Shown piece by piece: positions 53,979 through 63,318 of a stretch of 64,000 nucleotides of DNA. A program made the translations under genes and the position numbers. The DNA comes from an uncultured Bacteroidota bacterium (lineage in GTDB: Bacteria; Bacteroidota; Bacteroidia; Flavobacteriales; Flavobacteriaceae). The number at the start of each line of letters is the position of its first letter. The first letter of the stretch is position 1. The notes below the pieces were generated by a model, which worked only from the letters and a program-made list of their open reading frames with translations, did no database searches and was not told the origin of the DNA. The stretch is taken from positions 1 to 64,000 of the forward strand of contig CACJNF010000003.1 in NCBI GenBank assembly GCA_902594745.1. The letters run 5' to 3'.

Positions 53979-56552
53979 ATGAGGAAACTAAATAAAAAGG
54001 AAAGATTTCAAGAAAATGTTCTTTCCAAATTCCACGTATATAATAGTATTTTTGCGACTCTCCCTTATGAAAGTATATCTGAAACTGGAAATTTGCTTCC
54101 AATATTTAGTGAATTTTGTAGGTCAGGATATTCAAAAAAACTAGACCCTAGGACTATAGTTGAGGATTTTTTTCTAAAATATTGTGATGGTTATTCTGAA
54201 GATGAAAAAATAACCTTAATGTTTAGGTTTATTCAGTATGTGGAAAGGCAAGTTGTTCTTTTTGATGCAATTGAAGATGCGTCCTTTACAAAAATTAATA
54301 ACATGGATGGAGTAGGAACTTTGAGAAATCTTAAAGAACAGGTTGAATCTTCAAATACGAAAAATGAATTAAAAAAATATTTAAAATCATTTAAAATAAA
54401 ACCTGTTTTAACAGCTCATCCAACTCAGTTTTACCCTGGTTCTGTTTTAGGTATAATTACAGATCTTGCAAATTCTATTGAGAAAAATAATTTAAGTGAG
54501 ATTAAGGACTTGTTGTCTCAACTAGGTAAAACACCATTTTTTAAAGAAAAAAAACCATCACCATATGATGAAGCTGTTAGTCTATCATGGTATTTAGAAA
54601 ATGTATTTTACTATTCCGCTAGTAATATTTTTAAATATATTAAGTCAAACATTTTTGATAATAAATATGATCATTACGATCTAATTTCCATAGGGTTTTG
54701 GCCCGGCGGTGATAGAGATGGTAATCCATACGTTACATCTGCTATAACACTAAAAACTGCCCAAAAATTAAGAAGTGATATAATCAAAAATTACTACAGG
54801 GATATCAGAGTTTTAAGAAGAAAATTGACTTTTAAAAAAATTGAAGATGTAATAGTAGGAATAGAAGATGCTCTTTGGATTAGTATTTTTCAGACTACCA
54901 AAGAACCCAAAATTAAGTTAGAAGACCTTAAGGATAAATTAAACTTTATTAAAGAAACCCTTATAAGTGAACATAAGTCGTTATTTATCGATGACCTTGA
55001 TGATTTAATTGATAAAGTAAATATTTTTGGTTATCATTTTGCAACTCTTGATATTAGACAAGATTCAAGAATACACTCAGGTGTGTTCAGTGAGGTTCTA
55101 GAAAAATTTTACAAAAAAGATTTAGCATTAATCTATAACAGCTTAAGTGATGCTAAAAAAGAAATTCAGCTTTCATCTATGTCTAAGATTCTAGAATCAA
55201 AAAAAATGAAGGAATCTTTTGCAAAATCAACATTAGAATCAATAGAATTAATTGGTCAAATTCAAAAATCAAATGGAGAGAAGGGATGTCATAGATACAT
55301 AATAAGTAATAACAAATCAGCTATAAACATTTTTGAAATGTATACAATGATTAGGCTTGTGTTAGGTAATGAGTCAAAAGTTGATGTTGTCCCATTATTT
55401 GAATCTGTCTCAGATCTTGAGAATTCTTCTGAGGTTATGGACAAGGTATATTCAAATAAATTATATAGAGACCATTTGAAAAATAGAGGTGATATTCAAA
55501 CAATAATGTTGGGTTTCTCAGATGGAACAAAGGATGGTGGATATTTAACAGCAAATTGGAGTATTTTAAAAGCTAAAGAATCATTAACTAGGGTTTCTAG
55601 AAAGTTTGGTATAAAAGTATTATTCTTTGATGGAAGAGGAGGCCCACCTGCCAGAGGGGGAGGAAACACTCATCAATTCTATAGCTCCTTGGGAGACTTC
55701 ATAGAATCTGACCAAATACAACTTACTGTTCAAGGTCAGACTATTAGTTCAAATTTTGGCACAATTGAATCATCTCAATATAACATGGAACAGTTAATTA
55801 GTTCAGGTATTAAAAATAGAATATTGTCAAATAAAGAGATTTTCAATAAAAAAAATAGAAGAACAATTGAGAAGCTCTCATCACTTAGTTATAATAATTA
55901 CAATAATTTTAAAAATCATCCTAAGTTTATTCCATACTTAGAAAAAATGAGTACGATTAAATATTATTCGAAAACTAATATTGGAAGCAGGCCATCCAAA
56001 AGGTCCAGTAAAGACGATAAATTTGATTTTGAAAAGTTAAGAGCAATTCCTTTTGTTGGAGGGTGGAACCAGCTAAAACAAAATGTTCCTGGATTCTTTG
56101 GTTTGGGATCTTCAATAAATTATTTCTATAAAAAAAATAAAATTAAAGATGTTAAAGATCTATATAATGAAGTGCCATTTTTTAGAGCTCTGGTTTCAAA
56201 CAGTATGATGAGTTTAACAAAATCATTCTTTGAATTAACATCTTATATGAGCAAGCATGAGGAATTTGGTGAATTCTGGAAAATAATTCATGATGAATAC
56301 TTACTTACAAAAAAAATGCTTTTAAAAATCTCAAACTTTAAGGAATTAATGGAAAATGAACCTGCAAATAAATTATCTATTGAAACAAGAGAATCTATAG
56401 TTATGCCTTTAATAACAATCCAGCAGTATGCTTTACAAAATGTAAATGAGATTGAATCAAATAAACTAAATGATAAGAAAAAATCAATTTTTGATAAAAT
56501 GATTACAAGATCCCTCTATGGAAATATTAATGCAAGTAGAAACTCTGCTTAA
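53979..56552 (+). CDS. ppc: phosphoenolpyruvate carboxylase
   Basis: Carboxylates PEP to oxaloacetate, refilling the citric acid cycle. 857 residues. Catalytic segments are present: His147 in LTAHPTQ, GFWPGGDRDGNP, FATLDIRQDSR, VPLFESVSDL, GFSDGTKDGGYLTANW and the glycine-rich FDGRGGPPARGGG. The sequence ends with a shorter tail than E. coli Ppc. The enzyme is reported to support CO2 fixation in marine flavobacteria; a link to light cannot be seen here. Confidence 0.96.
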   Translation: MRKLNKKERFQENVLSKFHVYNSIFATLPYESISETGNLLPIFSEFCRSGYSKKLDPRTIVEDFFLKYCDGYSEDEKITLMFRFIQYVERQVVLFDAIEDASFTKINNMDGVGTLRNLKEQVESSNTKNELKKYLKSFKIKPVLTAHPTQFYPGSVLGIITDLANSIEKNNLSEIKDLLSQLGKTPFFKEKKPSPYDEAVSLSWYLENVFYYSASNIFKYIKSNIFDNKYDHYDLISIGFWPGGDRDGNPYVTSAITLKTAQKLRSDIIKNYYRDIRVLRRKLTFKKIEDVIVGIEDALWISIFQTTKEPKIKLEDLKDKLNFIKETLISEHKSLFIDDLDDLIDKVNIFGYHFATLDIRQDSRIHSGVFSEVLEKFYKKDLALIYNSLSDAKKEIQLSSMSKILESKKMKESFAKSTLESIELIGQIQKSNGEKGCHRYIISNNKSAINIFEMYTMIRLVLGNESKVDVVPLFESVSDLENSSEVMDKVYSNKLYRDHLKNRGDIQTIMLGFSDGTKDGGYLTANWSILKAKESLTRVSRKFGIKVLFFDGRGGPPARGGGNTHQFYSSLGDFIESDQIQLTVQGQTISSNFGTIESSQYNMEQLISSGIKNRILSNKEIFNKKNRRTIEKLSSLSYNNYNNFKNHPKFIPYLEKMSTIKYYSKTNIGSRPSKRSSKDDKFDFEKLRAIPFVGGWNQLKQNVPGFFGLGSSINYFYKKNKIKDVKDLYNEVPFFRALVSNSMMSLTKSFFELTSYMSKHEEFGEFWKIIHDEYLLTKKMLLKISNFKELMENEPANKLSIETRESIVMPLITIQQYALQNVNEIESNKLNDKKKSIFDKMITRSLYGNINASRNSA

Positions 56553-56594
56553 CTTTTTCTATATTTAGCTAAATAACTATTAACAAAATTTAAA

Positions 56595-57086
56595 ATGAAA
56601 AAATATATATTATTATTTGCAATCTTATTAACATCATGCGATGCTCCGACGGAAGAACCAAAAGGTTTTGGTTTTTGGGGTGGTGATGAAAATGAAACAT
56701 ATGTTGCTGGACCATCAGAAACAACTGAATTATACAATCAATTTATTGATGCTCACAACAACCAAGATATTGAAGCTATTGATGCACTTCTATCAGATGA
56801 TCTTGTTATCTACCATTCTGATGGTAGGACTGTTGACGACAAGGCTACTCATTTAGAAGGTCTTAAATCATGGTTTGAAGAAACTAACCCATCATTTAAT
56901 CCTTATTGGGGAATGCCTTATGTTGGAGTTATAAAAGGTGAGACTTGGATAATTGCTGCACATCAAACAATAACAACAGTTGATGGTGTTGAAACTTCAA
57001 CAGGAACAATGTTGGATATTCAATTTACTGACGGTTTAGCAAGTATGATAATTGTATACGATAGACAAACTCAGCCTTCAGAATAA
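56595..57086 (+). CDS. SnoaL-like/NTF2-fold lipoprotein
   Basis: 163 residues. A lipoprotein signal ends LLTSC with Cys15. The region from about 40 has the cone-shaped NTF2/SnoaL pattern (ELYNQFIDAHNNQDIEAIDALLSDDLVIYHSDGR and the later DIQFTDGLASMIIVYDRQT, split here). Such proteins have varied functions; no substrate is implied. It lies 42 bp behind ppc and is followed by a DUF456 membrane gene 4 bp later. Confidence 0.75.
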   Translation: MKKYILLFAILLTSCDAPTEEPKGFGFWGGDENETYVAGPSETTELYNQFIDAHNNQDIEAIDALLSDDLVIYHSDGRTVDDKATHLEGLKSWFEETNPSFNPYWGMPYVGVIKGETWIIAAHQTITTVDGVETSTGTMLDIQFTDGLASMIIVYDRQTQPSE

Positions 57087-57090
57087 TAAA

Positions 57091-57588
57091 TTGGATTTAT
57101 TCTTATTAATATTAGGCTTTCTATTTTGTCTAATTGGCATAGTTGGAAGCTTTATACCAATAATACCTGGCCCGGTTACTGCTTGGCTGGGTATTTTACT
57201 TTTAAATTTAACCTCTGTAGTTGAATTTAACTTAAATTTTATATTAATTACCTTAACAGTTGCTGTATCTGTTGGAATTCTTGATTATTTGATACCAATT
57301 CTAGGAGTCAAAAAGCTAGGAGGTACTAGATCTGGTCAGATAGGAACAACAGTTGGACTAATTTTAGCATTGGTAATTCTTGGACCAATTGGTATTATTA
57401 TTGGTCCCTTTTTAGGTGCTCTGCTTGGAGAGATGAGTAACAATAAATCTTTTAATGATTCATTGAAACCTGCATTTGGTTCTTTTATTGGAGTTATAGC
57501 TGGAAGCGTAATTAAATTTTTAATTAGTCTTAGCTTCTTATTTTTCTATTTTGATATTTTTTGGGGATACAAAGAAAGTTTTTTTTAA
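57091..57588 (+). CDS. DUF456 membrane protein
   Basis: 165 residues starting at TTG 57091, four bases after the upstream stop; a TTG at 57052 lies inside the previous gene and is unlikely. Several membrane segments with glycine-rich turns (GSFIPIIPGPVTAWLGILLL, LGVKKLGGTRSGQIGTTVGL, IGIIIGPFLGALLGEM) match DUF456. Function unknown. The relatives are often annotated as small membrane proteins of glycine-zipper type. Confidence 0.8.
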   Translation: MDLFLLILGFLFCLIGIVGSFIPIIPGPVTAWLGILLLNLTSVVEFNLNFILITLTVAVSVGILDYLIPILGVKKLGGTRSGQIGTTVGLILALVILGPIGIIIGPFLGALLGEMSNNKSFNDSLKPAFGSFIGVIAGSVIKFLISLSFLFFYFDIFWGYKESFF

Positions 57589-57620
57589 ATTTCCTAAATT
57601 GAATCTGCCAATTAATAAAT

Positions 57621-58103
57621 TTGAAAAAATTTGTAAGAAAATATTTCGCCTCATGGACAGATCTTGATCCTAACTGGCATGTTGCTAATCATGCATACAT
57701 AAAATATGCAGCTGATACTCGTGTATCTTTTTTCTCCGAGTTAAAACTAGATAAGGATAAATTTAATAATCTCAATATAGGTCCTGTATTATTTTATGAG
57801 CATATGCATTATTATAAAGAAATAATGATGGGTGTTGAGTTTTCAATTAATGTAGAGATAGATGGATACAGTGATGATGGTCGATTTTTTACTCTTTTTC
57901 AAAATTTTTATGATATGAAAGGAAACCATTTAGCTCATCTAGATTTAGCTTTTGGAATTATGGATACAAAAAAGAGGAAACTCATCTCAATGCCAAATGA
58001 TTCATTTGAAATTTTTAAAGAAGGTCCAAAGTCCGAGACATTTAGAATAATTACAAAGGAGGATTTGAGAAAATATGGAAAGTTTCCAAAAAACAAATAT
58101 TAA
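57621..58103 (+). CDS. acyl-CoA thioesterase (4HBT family)
   Basis: 160 residues, starting with TTG (no in-frame ATG precedes; a stop lies just upstream). The 4HBT hot-dog pattern SWTDLDPNWHVANHAYIKYAADTR carries the catalytic aspartate and HVAN segment, with a long helix following. It should hydrolyse an acyl-CoA; related flavobacterial proteins are annotated as thioesterases. The gene sits upstream of an acetate uptake and activation set, but a link is only positional. Confidence 0.85.
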   Translation: MKKFVRKYFASWTDLDPNWHVANHAYIKYAADTRVSFFSELKLDKDKFNNLNIGPVLFYEHMHYYKEIMMGVEFSINVEIDGYSDDGRFFTLFQNFYDMKGNHLAHLDLAFGIMDTKKRKLISMPNDSFEIFKEGPKSETFRIITKEDLRKYGKFPKNKY

Positions 58104-58164
58104 GCAGTAATTATGCAGTGAGATACTTATTTAATTATTATTTAATTTCAAATAAATAAACAAA

Positions 58165-58407
58165 ATGAAAGAAAAATATTGGAGAAAAAACATATTATAC
58201 CTCAGAATACTCCTAACAATATGGTTTATTTGCTCTTTTGGTTTTGGTATTCTTCTTGCTGAAAACTTAAATGAATTTTACCTAGGTGGGTTCCCATTAG
58301 GCTTTTGGTTTGCTCAACAAGGATCAATCTACATATTCGTTATACTAATCTTCATTTATGTTTATTTAATGAATAAGCTTGACAAAAAACATAATCTCAA
58401 GGAATAG
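58165..58407 (+). CDS. DUF4212 small subunit of sodium/solute symporter
   Basis: 80 residues with two membrane helices (about 10-30 and 45-70) and the DUF4212 signature WRKNILYLRILLTIWF and LGFWFAQQGSIYIFVILIF. These small proteins sit upstream of VC_2705-type SSS transporters and are thought to be a required partner. It precedes the symporter by 2 bp. Confidence 0.9.
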   Translation: MKEKYWRKNILYLRILLTIWFICSFGFGILLAENLNEFYLGGFPLGFWFAQQGSIYIFVILIFIYVYLMNKLDKKHNLKE

Positions 58408-58409
58408 TT

Positions 58410-60077
58410 ATGGATGCGCAATTTTGGACATACTTGTTAGTTGGAGTAACATTTTCACTTTATATAGGTATAGCTATATGGTCAAGAGCTCAAAGTACTA
58501 AAGAATTCTATATTGCTAGTGGTGGAATTCATCCAGTACTAAATGGAATGGCAACTGCAGCTGATTGGATGTCTGCCGCCTCATTTATTTCTATGGCAGG
58601 TATTATCTCATTTCTAGGCTATGGTGGATCACAATATTTAATGGGATGGACTGGAGGTTATGTCTTATTAGCACTCTGCCTCGCACCTTACTTAAGAAAA
58701 TTTGGAAAATTTACGGTGCCAGATTTTATAGGAGAAAGATATTATTCAAAAAATGCTAGAACAATTGCATTAATATGTGCAATTTTTGTTTCATTTACTT
58801 ATGTGGTTGGACAGATGAAGGGTGTTGGAGTTGCATTTTCAAGATTTCTTGAGATACCATATGATCTAGGGGTAATTATTGGTATTGGAATAGTATTCTT
58901 CTATGCTGTTCTTGGTGGTATGAAAGGTATAACATATACTCAAGTAGCTCAATACTGTGTTCTAATTTTTGCTTTTACAGTCCCAGCAATTTTTATATCA
59001 CTTCAAGCAACAGGAAACCCAATTCCTCAAATTGGATTTGGTAGCAAGACCACTGATGGAGTTTATCTTTTAGAGAAATTGAATCAATTATCTGTTGATT
59101 TAGGTTTTGAAAAGTATACTGATATTAATCAGACCACATTAATTAATGTATTTTTTATAACTGCTGCATTAATGTTTGGAACTGCTGGACTTCCACATGT
59201 GATTGTAAGATTCTTCACTGTTCCTAAAGTACGAGATGCAAGAATATCAGCAGGATGGGCATTATTATTTATCTCTTTTTTATATACTACTGCTCCAGCT
59301 GTTGCTGCATTTGCAAAAGTTAATTTAATTAATACGGTATCAAATGCTCAATATTCAGAAGTGCCTCAATGGTTCAAAAATTGGGAGAACACAGGTTTAC
59401 TTCAATTCGATGATAAAAATTCAGATGGTGTAATCCAGTATGTAGCTGATGAACAAGTCAACGAGTTGACAATTGACAGAGATATTATGGTTCTAGCAAA
59501 TCCTGAGATTGCAAACCTACCTCCATGGGTAATTGGACTTATTGTAGCTGGTGGTTTAGCTGCTGCTCTTTCAACTGCAGCAGGTTTGCTTCTTGTTATT
59601 TCAACTTCAATTTCCCATGATCTTTTAAAGAAGAATATAAATCCTAATATTTCTGAGAAAGGTGAATTGTGGGCAGCTAGAATTTCTATAGCAGTAGCGG
59701 TTGTTGCAGCTGGACTGGCTGGATTAAATCCACCTGGATTTGTCGCTGAAGTTGTTGCATTAGCTTTTGGTCTTGCTGCATCCTCTTTTTTCCCTGCTAT
59801 AATTCTTGGTATTTTTGACAAAAGAATGAACAAGGAAGGAGCATTATCTGGAATGATAGTAGGTGTAGTATTTACAACTATATATATTTTTTATTTTAAA
59901 CCACAACTTGGCGGCCCTGGGTTACCTCAAGATTATTTGTTTGGAATATCACCTGAGGGAATTGGTACTATTGGTATGATAATTAACTTTATTGTATCTT
60001 TAATTGTATCAAGATTAACAAAACCAACACCTGAAAATATCAAGGAATTAGTTGAAAGCATAAGATATCCTAAATAG
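58410..60077 (+). CDS. sodium:solute symporter (VC_2705 subfamily)
   Basis: 555 residues with about 13 membrane segments, matching the ActP/VC_2705 branch: TKEFYIASGGIHPVLNGMA, ATAADWMSAASFISMAGIIS, FGTAGLPHVIVRFFTVP and AGGLAAALSTAAGLLLVIST. The sodium-site residues of SSS transporters lie in these glycine/serine segments. The insertion between about residues 300-370 is larger than in ActP. Adjacency to acs suggests acetate or another short acid as the substrate; this is inference. Confidence 0.88.
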   Translation: MDAQFWTYLLVGVTFSLYIGIAIWSRAQSTKEFYIASGGIHPVLNGMATAADWMSAASFISMAGIISFLGYGGSQYLMGWTGGYVLLALCLAPYLRKFGKFTVPDFIGERYYSKNARTIALICAIFVSFTYVVGQMKGVGVAFSRFLEIPYDLGVIIGIGIVFFYAVLGGMKGITYTQVAQYCVLIFAFTVPAIFISLQATGNPIPQIGFGSKTTDGVYLLEKLNQLSVDLGFEKYTDINQTTLINVFFITAALMFGTAGLPHVIVRFFTVPKVRDARISAGWALLFISFLYTTAPAVAAFAKVNLINTVSNAQYSEVPQWFKNWENTGLLQFDDKNSDGVIQYVADEQVNELTIDRDIMVLANPEIANLPPWVIGLIVAGGLAAALSTAAGLLLVISTSISHDLLKKNINPNISEKGELWAARISIAVAVVAAGLAGLNPPGFVAEVVALAFGLAASSFFPAIILGIFDKRMNKEGALSGMIVGVVFTTIYIFYFKPQLGGPGLPQDYLFGISPEGIGTIGMIINFIVSLIVSRLTKPTPENIKELVESIRYPK

Positions 60078-60079
60078 AA

Positions 60080-61972
60080 ATGCAAAGAATAAAAACCTTA
60101 TCTGAATATTTCAAAAAATACGAATTAAGCGAAAAAGATCCTGAAAAATTTTGGTCTCAAATTGCTGAGTCATTCTTATGGAAAAAAAAGTGGGACAATG
60201 TCCTTGAGTCGGATTTTGAAAATGCAGATTTTAAGTGGTTTAAAAATGCTCAATTAAATATTACTGAAAATATTTTTGAGAGAAACCTTTCTGAAAGAGG
60301 TGACAAGACTGCAATTATCTGGGAGCCAAATGATCCTAAAGAGTCACCGATATATTTATCATACAAAGAACTTTACGAGCAAACATGTACTTTTTCTAAT
60401 GCTCTTAGAAGTAAAGGAATTAAAAAAGGAGACAGAATAATTATCTACATGCCAATGGTTCCAGAGGCAGCTATTGCCATGCTTGCTTGTGCAAGAGTGG
60501 GTGCAGTTCACTCTGTTGTTTTTGCAGGCTTTTCTGCTGCATCTTTAGCTGATCGAATAAATGACTGTGAAGCAAAAATGGTATTAACATCTGATGGAAA
60601 CTTTAGAGGTAATAAGACAATTCCTGTTAAAGATGTAGTTGATGAAGCTCTTAAAAAATGTTCATCAATAGAAAGTGTTATTGTTTTAGAAAGGACAAAA
60701 CAAAATATTAATATGGAGGACGGAAGAGACTTTTGGTGGCACGAATGTGTTAAGGATGAGCCTAACACGTGTGATTCTGAAGTTATGGATTCAGAGGACT
60801 TATTATTTATTTTATATACATCAGGTTCAACAGGTAAGCCAAAAGGTGTTGTTCATTCTTCAGCTGGATACATGATATACTCTTCGTATACATTCTTAAA
60901 CGTATTCCAATACGATGAAAACGACATTTATTGGTGTACTGCTGATGTAGGATGGATTACAGGACATTCTTATATTGTATATGGGCCTTTACTATGTGGT
61001 GCCACTACAGTAATGTTTGAAGGTGTTCCAACATATCCAAATGTTAGTCGTTTTTGGGATATAGTGGATAAGTATAAAGTAAACCAATTTTATACAGCAC
61101 CAACTGCAATTCGAGCTCTTCAAGCTCATGGTCTTGAGCCACTTGAAAATAATTCACTAGATTCATTGAAAGTTATTGGATCTGTAGGAGAGCCAATAAA
61201 TGAAGAAGCATGGCATTGGTACCATGATAATGTTGGTAAAGGAAAGTGTCCTTTAGTAGATACATGGTGGCAAACTGAAACGGGTGGTATAATGATCTCA
61301 GCACTTGCAGGAATTACTCCTAACAAGCCAGCTCATGCCTCACTACCATTACCAGGTATAATACCTGTAATTGTTGATGCAGAAGGTAATGAATTAAATG
61401 GAAATAATGTTCAAGGTAATTTATGTATTAAATCTCCTTGGCCATCTATCATCAGGACTACATTCGGAGATCATGAAAGGTGCATTAGTACTTATTTCTC
61501 ACACTACAAAGGTATGTACTTTACAGGTGATGGAGTTAAAAGAGACCATGATGGATATTTAAGAATACTTGGTAGAGTTGATGATGTAATTAATGTATCT
61601 GGTCATAGAATGGGAACAGCCGAAGTTGAAAATGCTATTAATGAGCACGAAGATGTAATTGAGTCAGCTGTGGTTGGATATCCACACGATATTAAAGGTG
61701 AGGGCATATATGCATATGTTATTGTAAGTACAGAATTAAATGATGATGAAATTAAGGATCAGATAATAAACGTTGTAAGAAAAGTTATAGGGCCAATTGC
61801 AAAACCAGACAAAATTCAAATTGTTAGCGGTTTACCCAAGACTAGATCAGGTAAGATAATGAGAAGAATCCTAAGAAAGGTTGCAAGTAATGATTTCCAA
61901 AACCTTGGAGATACATCTACCCTTCTAAATCCTGATGTTGTTAAAGAAATTATAGATGGAGCTATTATTTAA
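60080..61972 (+). CDS. acs: acetyl-CoA synthetase (AMP-forming)
   Basis: Activates acetate with ATP and CoA. 630 residues. The adenylate-forming motif YTSGSTGKPKGVVHS occurs at about 246-260, followed by DVGWITGHSYIVYGPL, WWQTETGG, GDGVKRDHDGYLRILGRVDDVINVSGHR, and the C-terminal lysine of PKTRSGKIMRR that is a target of acetylation control in this family. It starts 2 bp after the symporter and is likely on the same transcript. The 3' end overlaps murF by 8 bp. Confidence 0.96.
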   Translation: MQRIKTLSEYFKKYELSEKDPEKFWSQIAESFLWKKKWDNVLESDFENADFKWFKNAQLNITENIFERNLSERGDKTAIIWEPNDPKESPIYLSYKELYEQTCTFSNALRSKGIKKGDRIIIYMPMVPEAAIAMLACARVGAVHSVVFAGFSAASLADRINDCEAKMVLTSDGNFRGNKTIPVKDVVDEALKKCSSIESVIVLERTKQNINMEDGRDFWWHECVKDEPNTCDSEVMDSEDLLFILYTSGSTGKPKGVVHSSAGYMIYSSYTFLNVFQYDENDIYWCTADVGWITGHSYIVYGPLLCGATTVMFEGVPTYPNVSRFWDIVDKYKVNQFYTAPTAIRALQAHGLEPLENNSLDSLKVIGSVGEPINEEAWHWYHDNVGKGKCPLVDTWWQTETGGIMISALAGITPNKPAHASLPLPGIIPVIVDAEGNELNGNNVQGNLCIKSPWPSIIRTTFGDHERCISTYFSHYKGMYFTGDGVKRDHDGYLRILGRVDDVINVSGHRMGTAEVENAINEHEDVIESAVVGYPHDIKGEGIYAYVIVSTELNDDEIKDQIINVVRKVIGPIAKPDKIQIVSGLPKTRSGKIMRRILRKVASNDFQNLGDTSTLLNPDVVKEIIDGAII

Positions 61973-63242
61973 ATAATGTTTCTAACTTAATTCCCCTTGA
62001 CCCTTTAACCAAAATATTCATATTTTTTAAATTCTTAAATGAATCAGATTGTGCTAACTCATTGGTGTTTAAAAATTTAAAAAAATATTCTCCATCAGTA
62101 TTACACTTTGAAAAATTATCACCTACTAAATAGACTTTGCTGTAATCTTTGTTTGTAACAAAATCAACTATTTTTTGATGTTCTTGATCTGAGTAAATTC
62201 CAAGTTCAAACATGTCTCCCAATATTAATACTCTGTTATTTATATTTATATTTTCAAAATTTGAAATAGCTGCTAACATGCTTGTAGGATTAGCGTTATA
62301 TGCATCTAAATAAATCTTATTACTATCAAAAATTAAAATTTCAGACCTATTGGAGTCATTAAAAAATTTATTAAGTCCTTCTTGAATTTCTTTATTTGAT
62401 AAGTCAAGGAACTTTCCAATTGTAATACTTGAGGCCAAATTTGAAAAGTTATATTCACCGAAGAGATTTGAATTAAACTCGTATCCATCAATTTTAAGTT
62501 TCAAAGATGAATTATCTTTTTTGTAATCAAATATAAACTCTGAATCTTTGCTGCTTCCAAAAGTTACTGCAAGATCTCCTTTACAATTTTCTACTTGTAA
62601 TTTATCATCATTATTTAGAATTATGTGACCATAGTTTTCTGTTAAATATTCATACATCTCAGTCTTACCTTTTATAACACCTTCAAAACTTCCAAAACCC
62701 TCAAGATGAGCATATCCATAATTAGTAATTAATCCTATATCTGGCATAGCGATTTCACATAATCTTTTTATTTCTCCAACATGGTTAGCACCCATTTCTA
62801 TAATAGCAACATCAATATCATCTTTTATATTAAGAAGTGAGAGTGGAACTCCTATATGATTATTTAAATTCCCTTTTGTCTTGATTACATTATACTTTTG
62901 AGAAAGGATTGAATAGATCAGATTCTTAGTGGTAGTTTTACCATTACTACCAGTAATTCCAATAACTTTTGTATCAAATAGAGATCTATGATGATTACTT
63001 AAATCTTGAAGAGCTTTTAGACTGTTCTCTACATAAACAATATTATCATGAATGTCTTTTTGCTCAACATCGTCAACAATTGAAAACTTTGCACCCTTTT
63101 CAATTGCTTCCATTGCAAAAACATTACCATTAAAATTATCTCCTTTTAATGAAAAATACATTTCATCTTTATTAATTTTCCTTGTATCAATAGACACACC
63201 TGAGCAGGAATTGAAAAGAGAATATAATTTTTGAGTGTCCAA
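61965..63242 (-). CDS. murF: UDP-MurNAc-tripeptide:D-alanyl-D-alanine ligase
   Basis: Adds D-Ala-D-Ala to the muropeptide precursor. It starts with TTG at 63242; no in-frame ATG fits the conserved N-terminus LYSLFNSCSGVSIDTRKI. 425 residues, near the family length. The ATP-binding GITGSNGKTTTK is at about 95-106, with EMGANHVGEIKRLCEIA and LDAYNANPTSMLAAI in the substrate and third domains. Ddl, which supplies its substrate, is encoded at 43.4 kb. Confidence 0.94.
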   Translation of the reverse strand: MDTQKLYSLFNSCSGVSIDTRKINKDEMYFSLKGDNFNGNVFAMEAIEKGAKFSIVDDVEQKDIHDNIVYVENSLKALQDLSNHHRSLFDTKVIGITGSNGKTTTKNLIYSILSQKYNVIKTKGNLNNHIGVPLSLLNIKDDIDVAIIEMGANHVGEIKRLCEIAMPDIGLITNYGYAHLEGFGSFEGVIKGKTEMYEYLTENYGHIILNNDDKLQVENCKGDLAVTFGSSKDSEFIFDYKKDNSSLKLKIDGYEFNSNLFGEYNFSNLASSITIGKFLDLSNKEIQEGLNKFFNDSNRSEILIFDSNKIYLDAYNANPTSMLAAISNFENININNRVLILGDMFELGIYSDQEHQKIVDFVTNKDYSKVYLVGDNFSKCNTDGEYFFKFLNTNELAQSDSFKNLKNMNILVKGSRGIKLETLFK

Positions 63243-63251
63243 CCTAATTTT

Positions 63252-63283
63252 ATTGCAATATACTAAAGAAATGAGTATTTTTG
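63252..63283 (+). promoter_or_regulatory. promoter of pdhA
   Basis: ATTG at 63252-63255, a 20-nt spacer and TATTTTTG at 63276-63283 match the Bacteroidetes consensus. Start of transcription near 63288 gives a leader of about 30 nt to the ATG at 63319 and excludes the in-frame ATG at 63271. Confidence 0.62.
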
Positions 63284-63318
63284 CTGCGTCTTTTGATTAC
63301 AGACTTCAACTATATAAT

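Noticed and set aside
63271-63318. In-frame ATG extending pdhA by 16 codons
   Set aside because: It lies inside the -7 promoter box and the extension does not match known PdhA N-termini.
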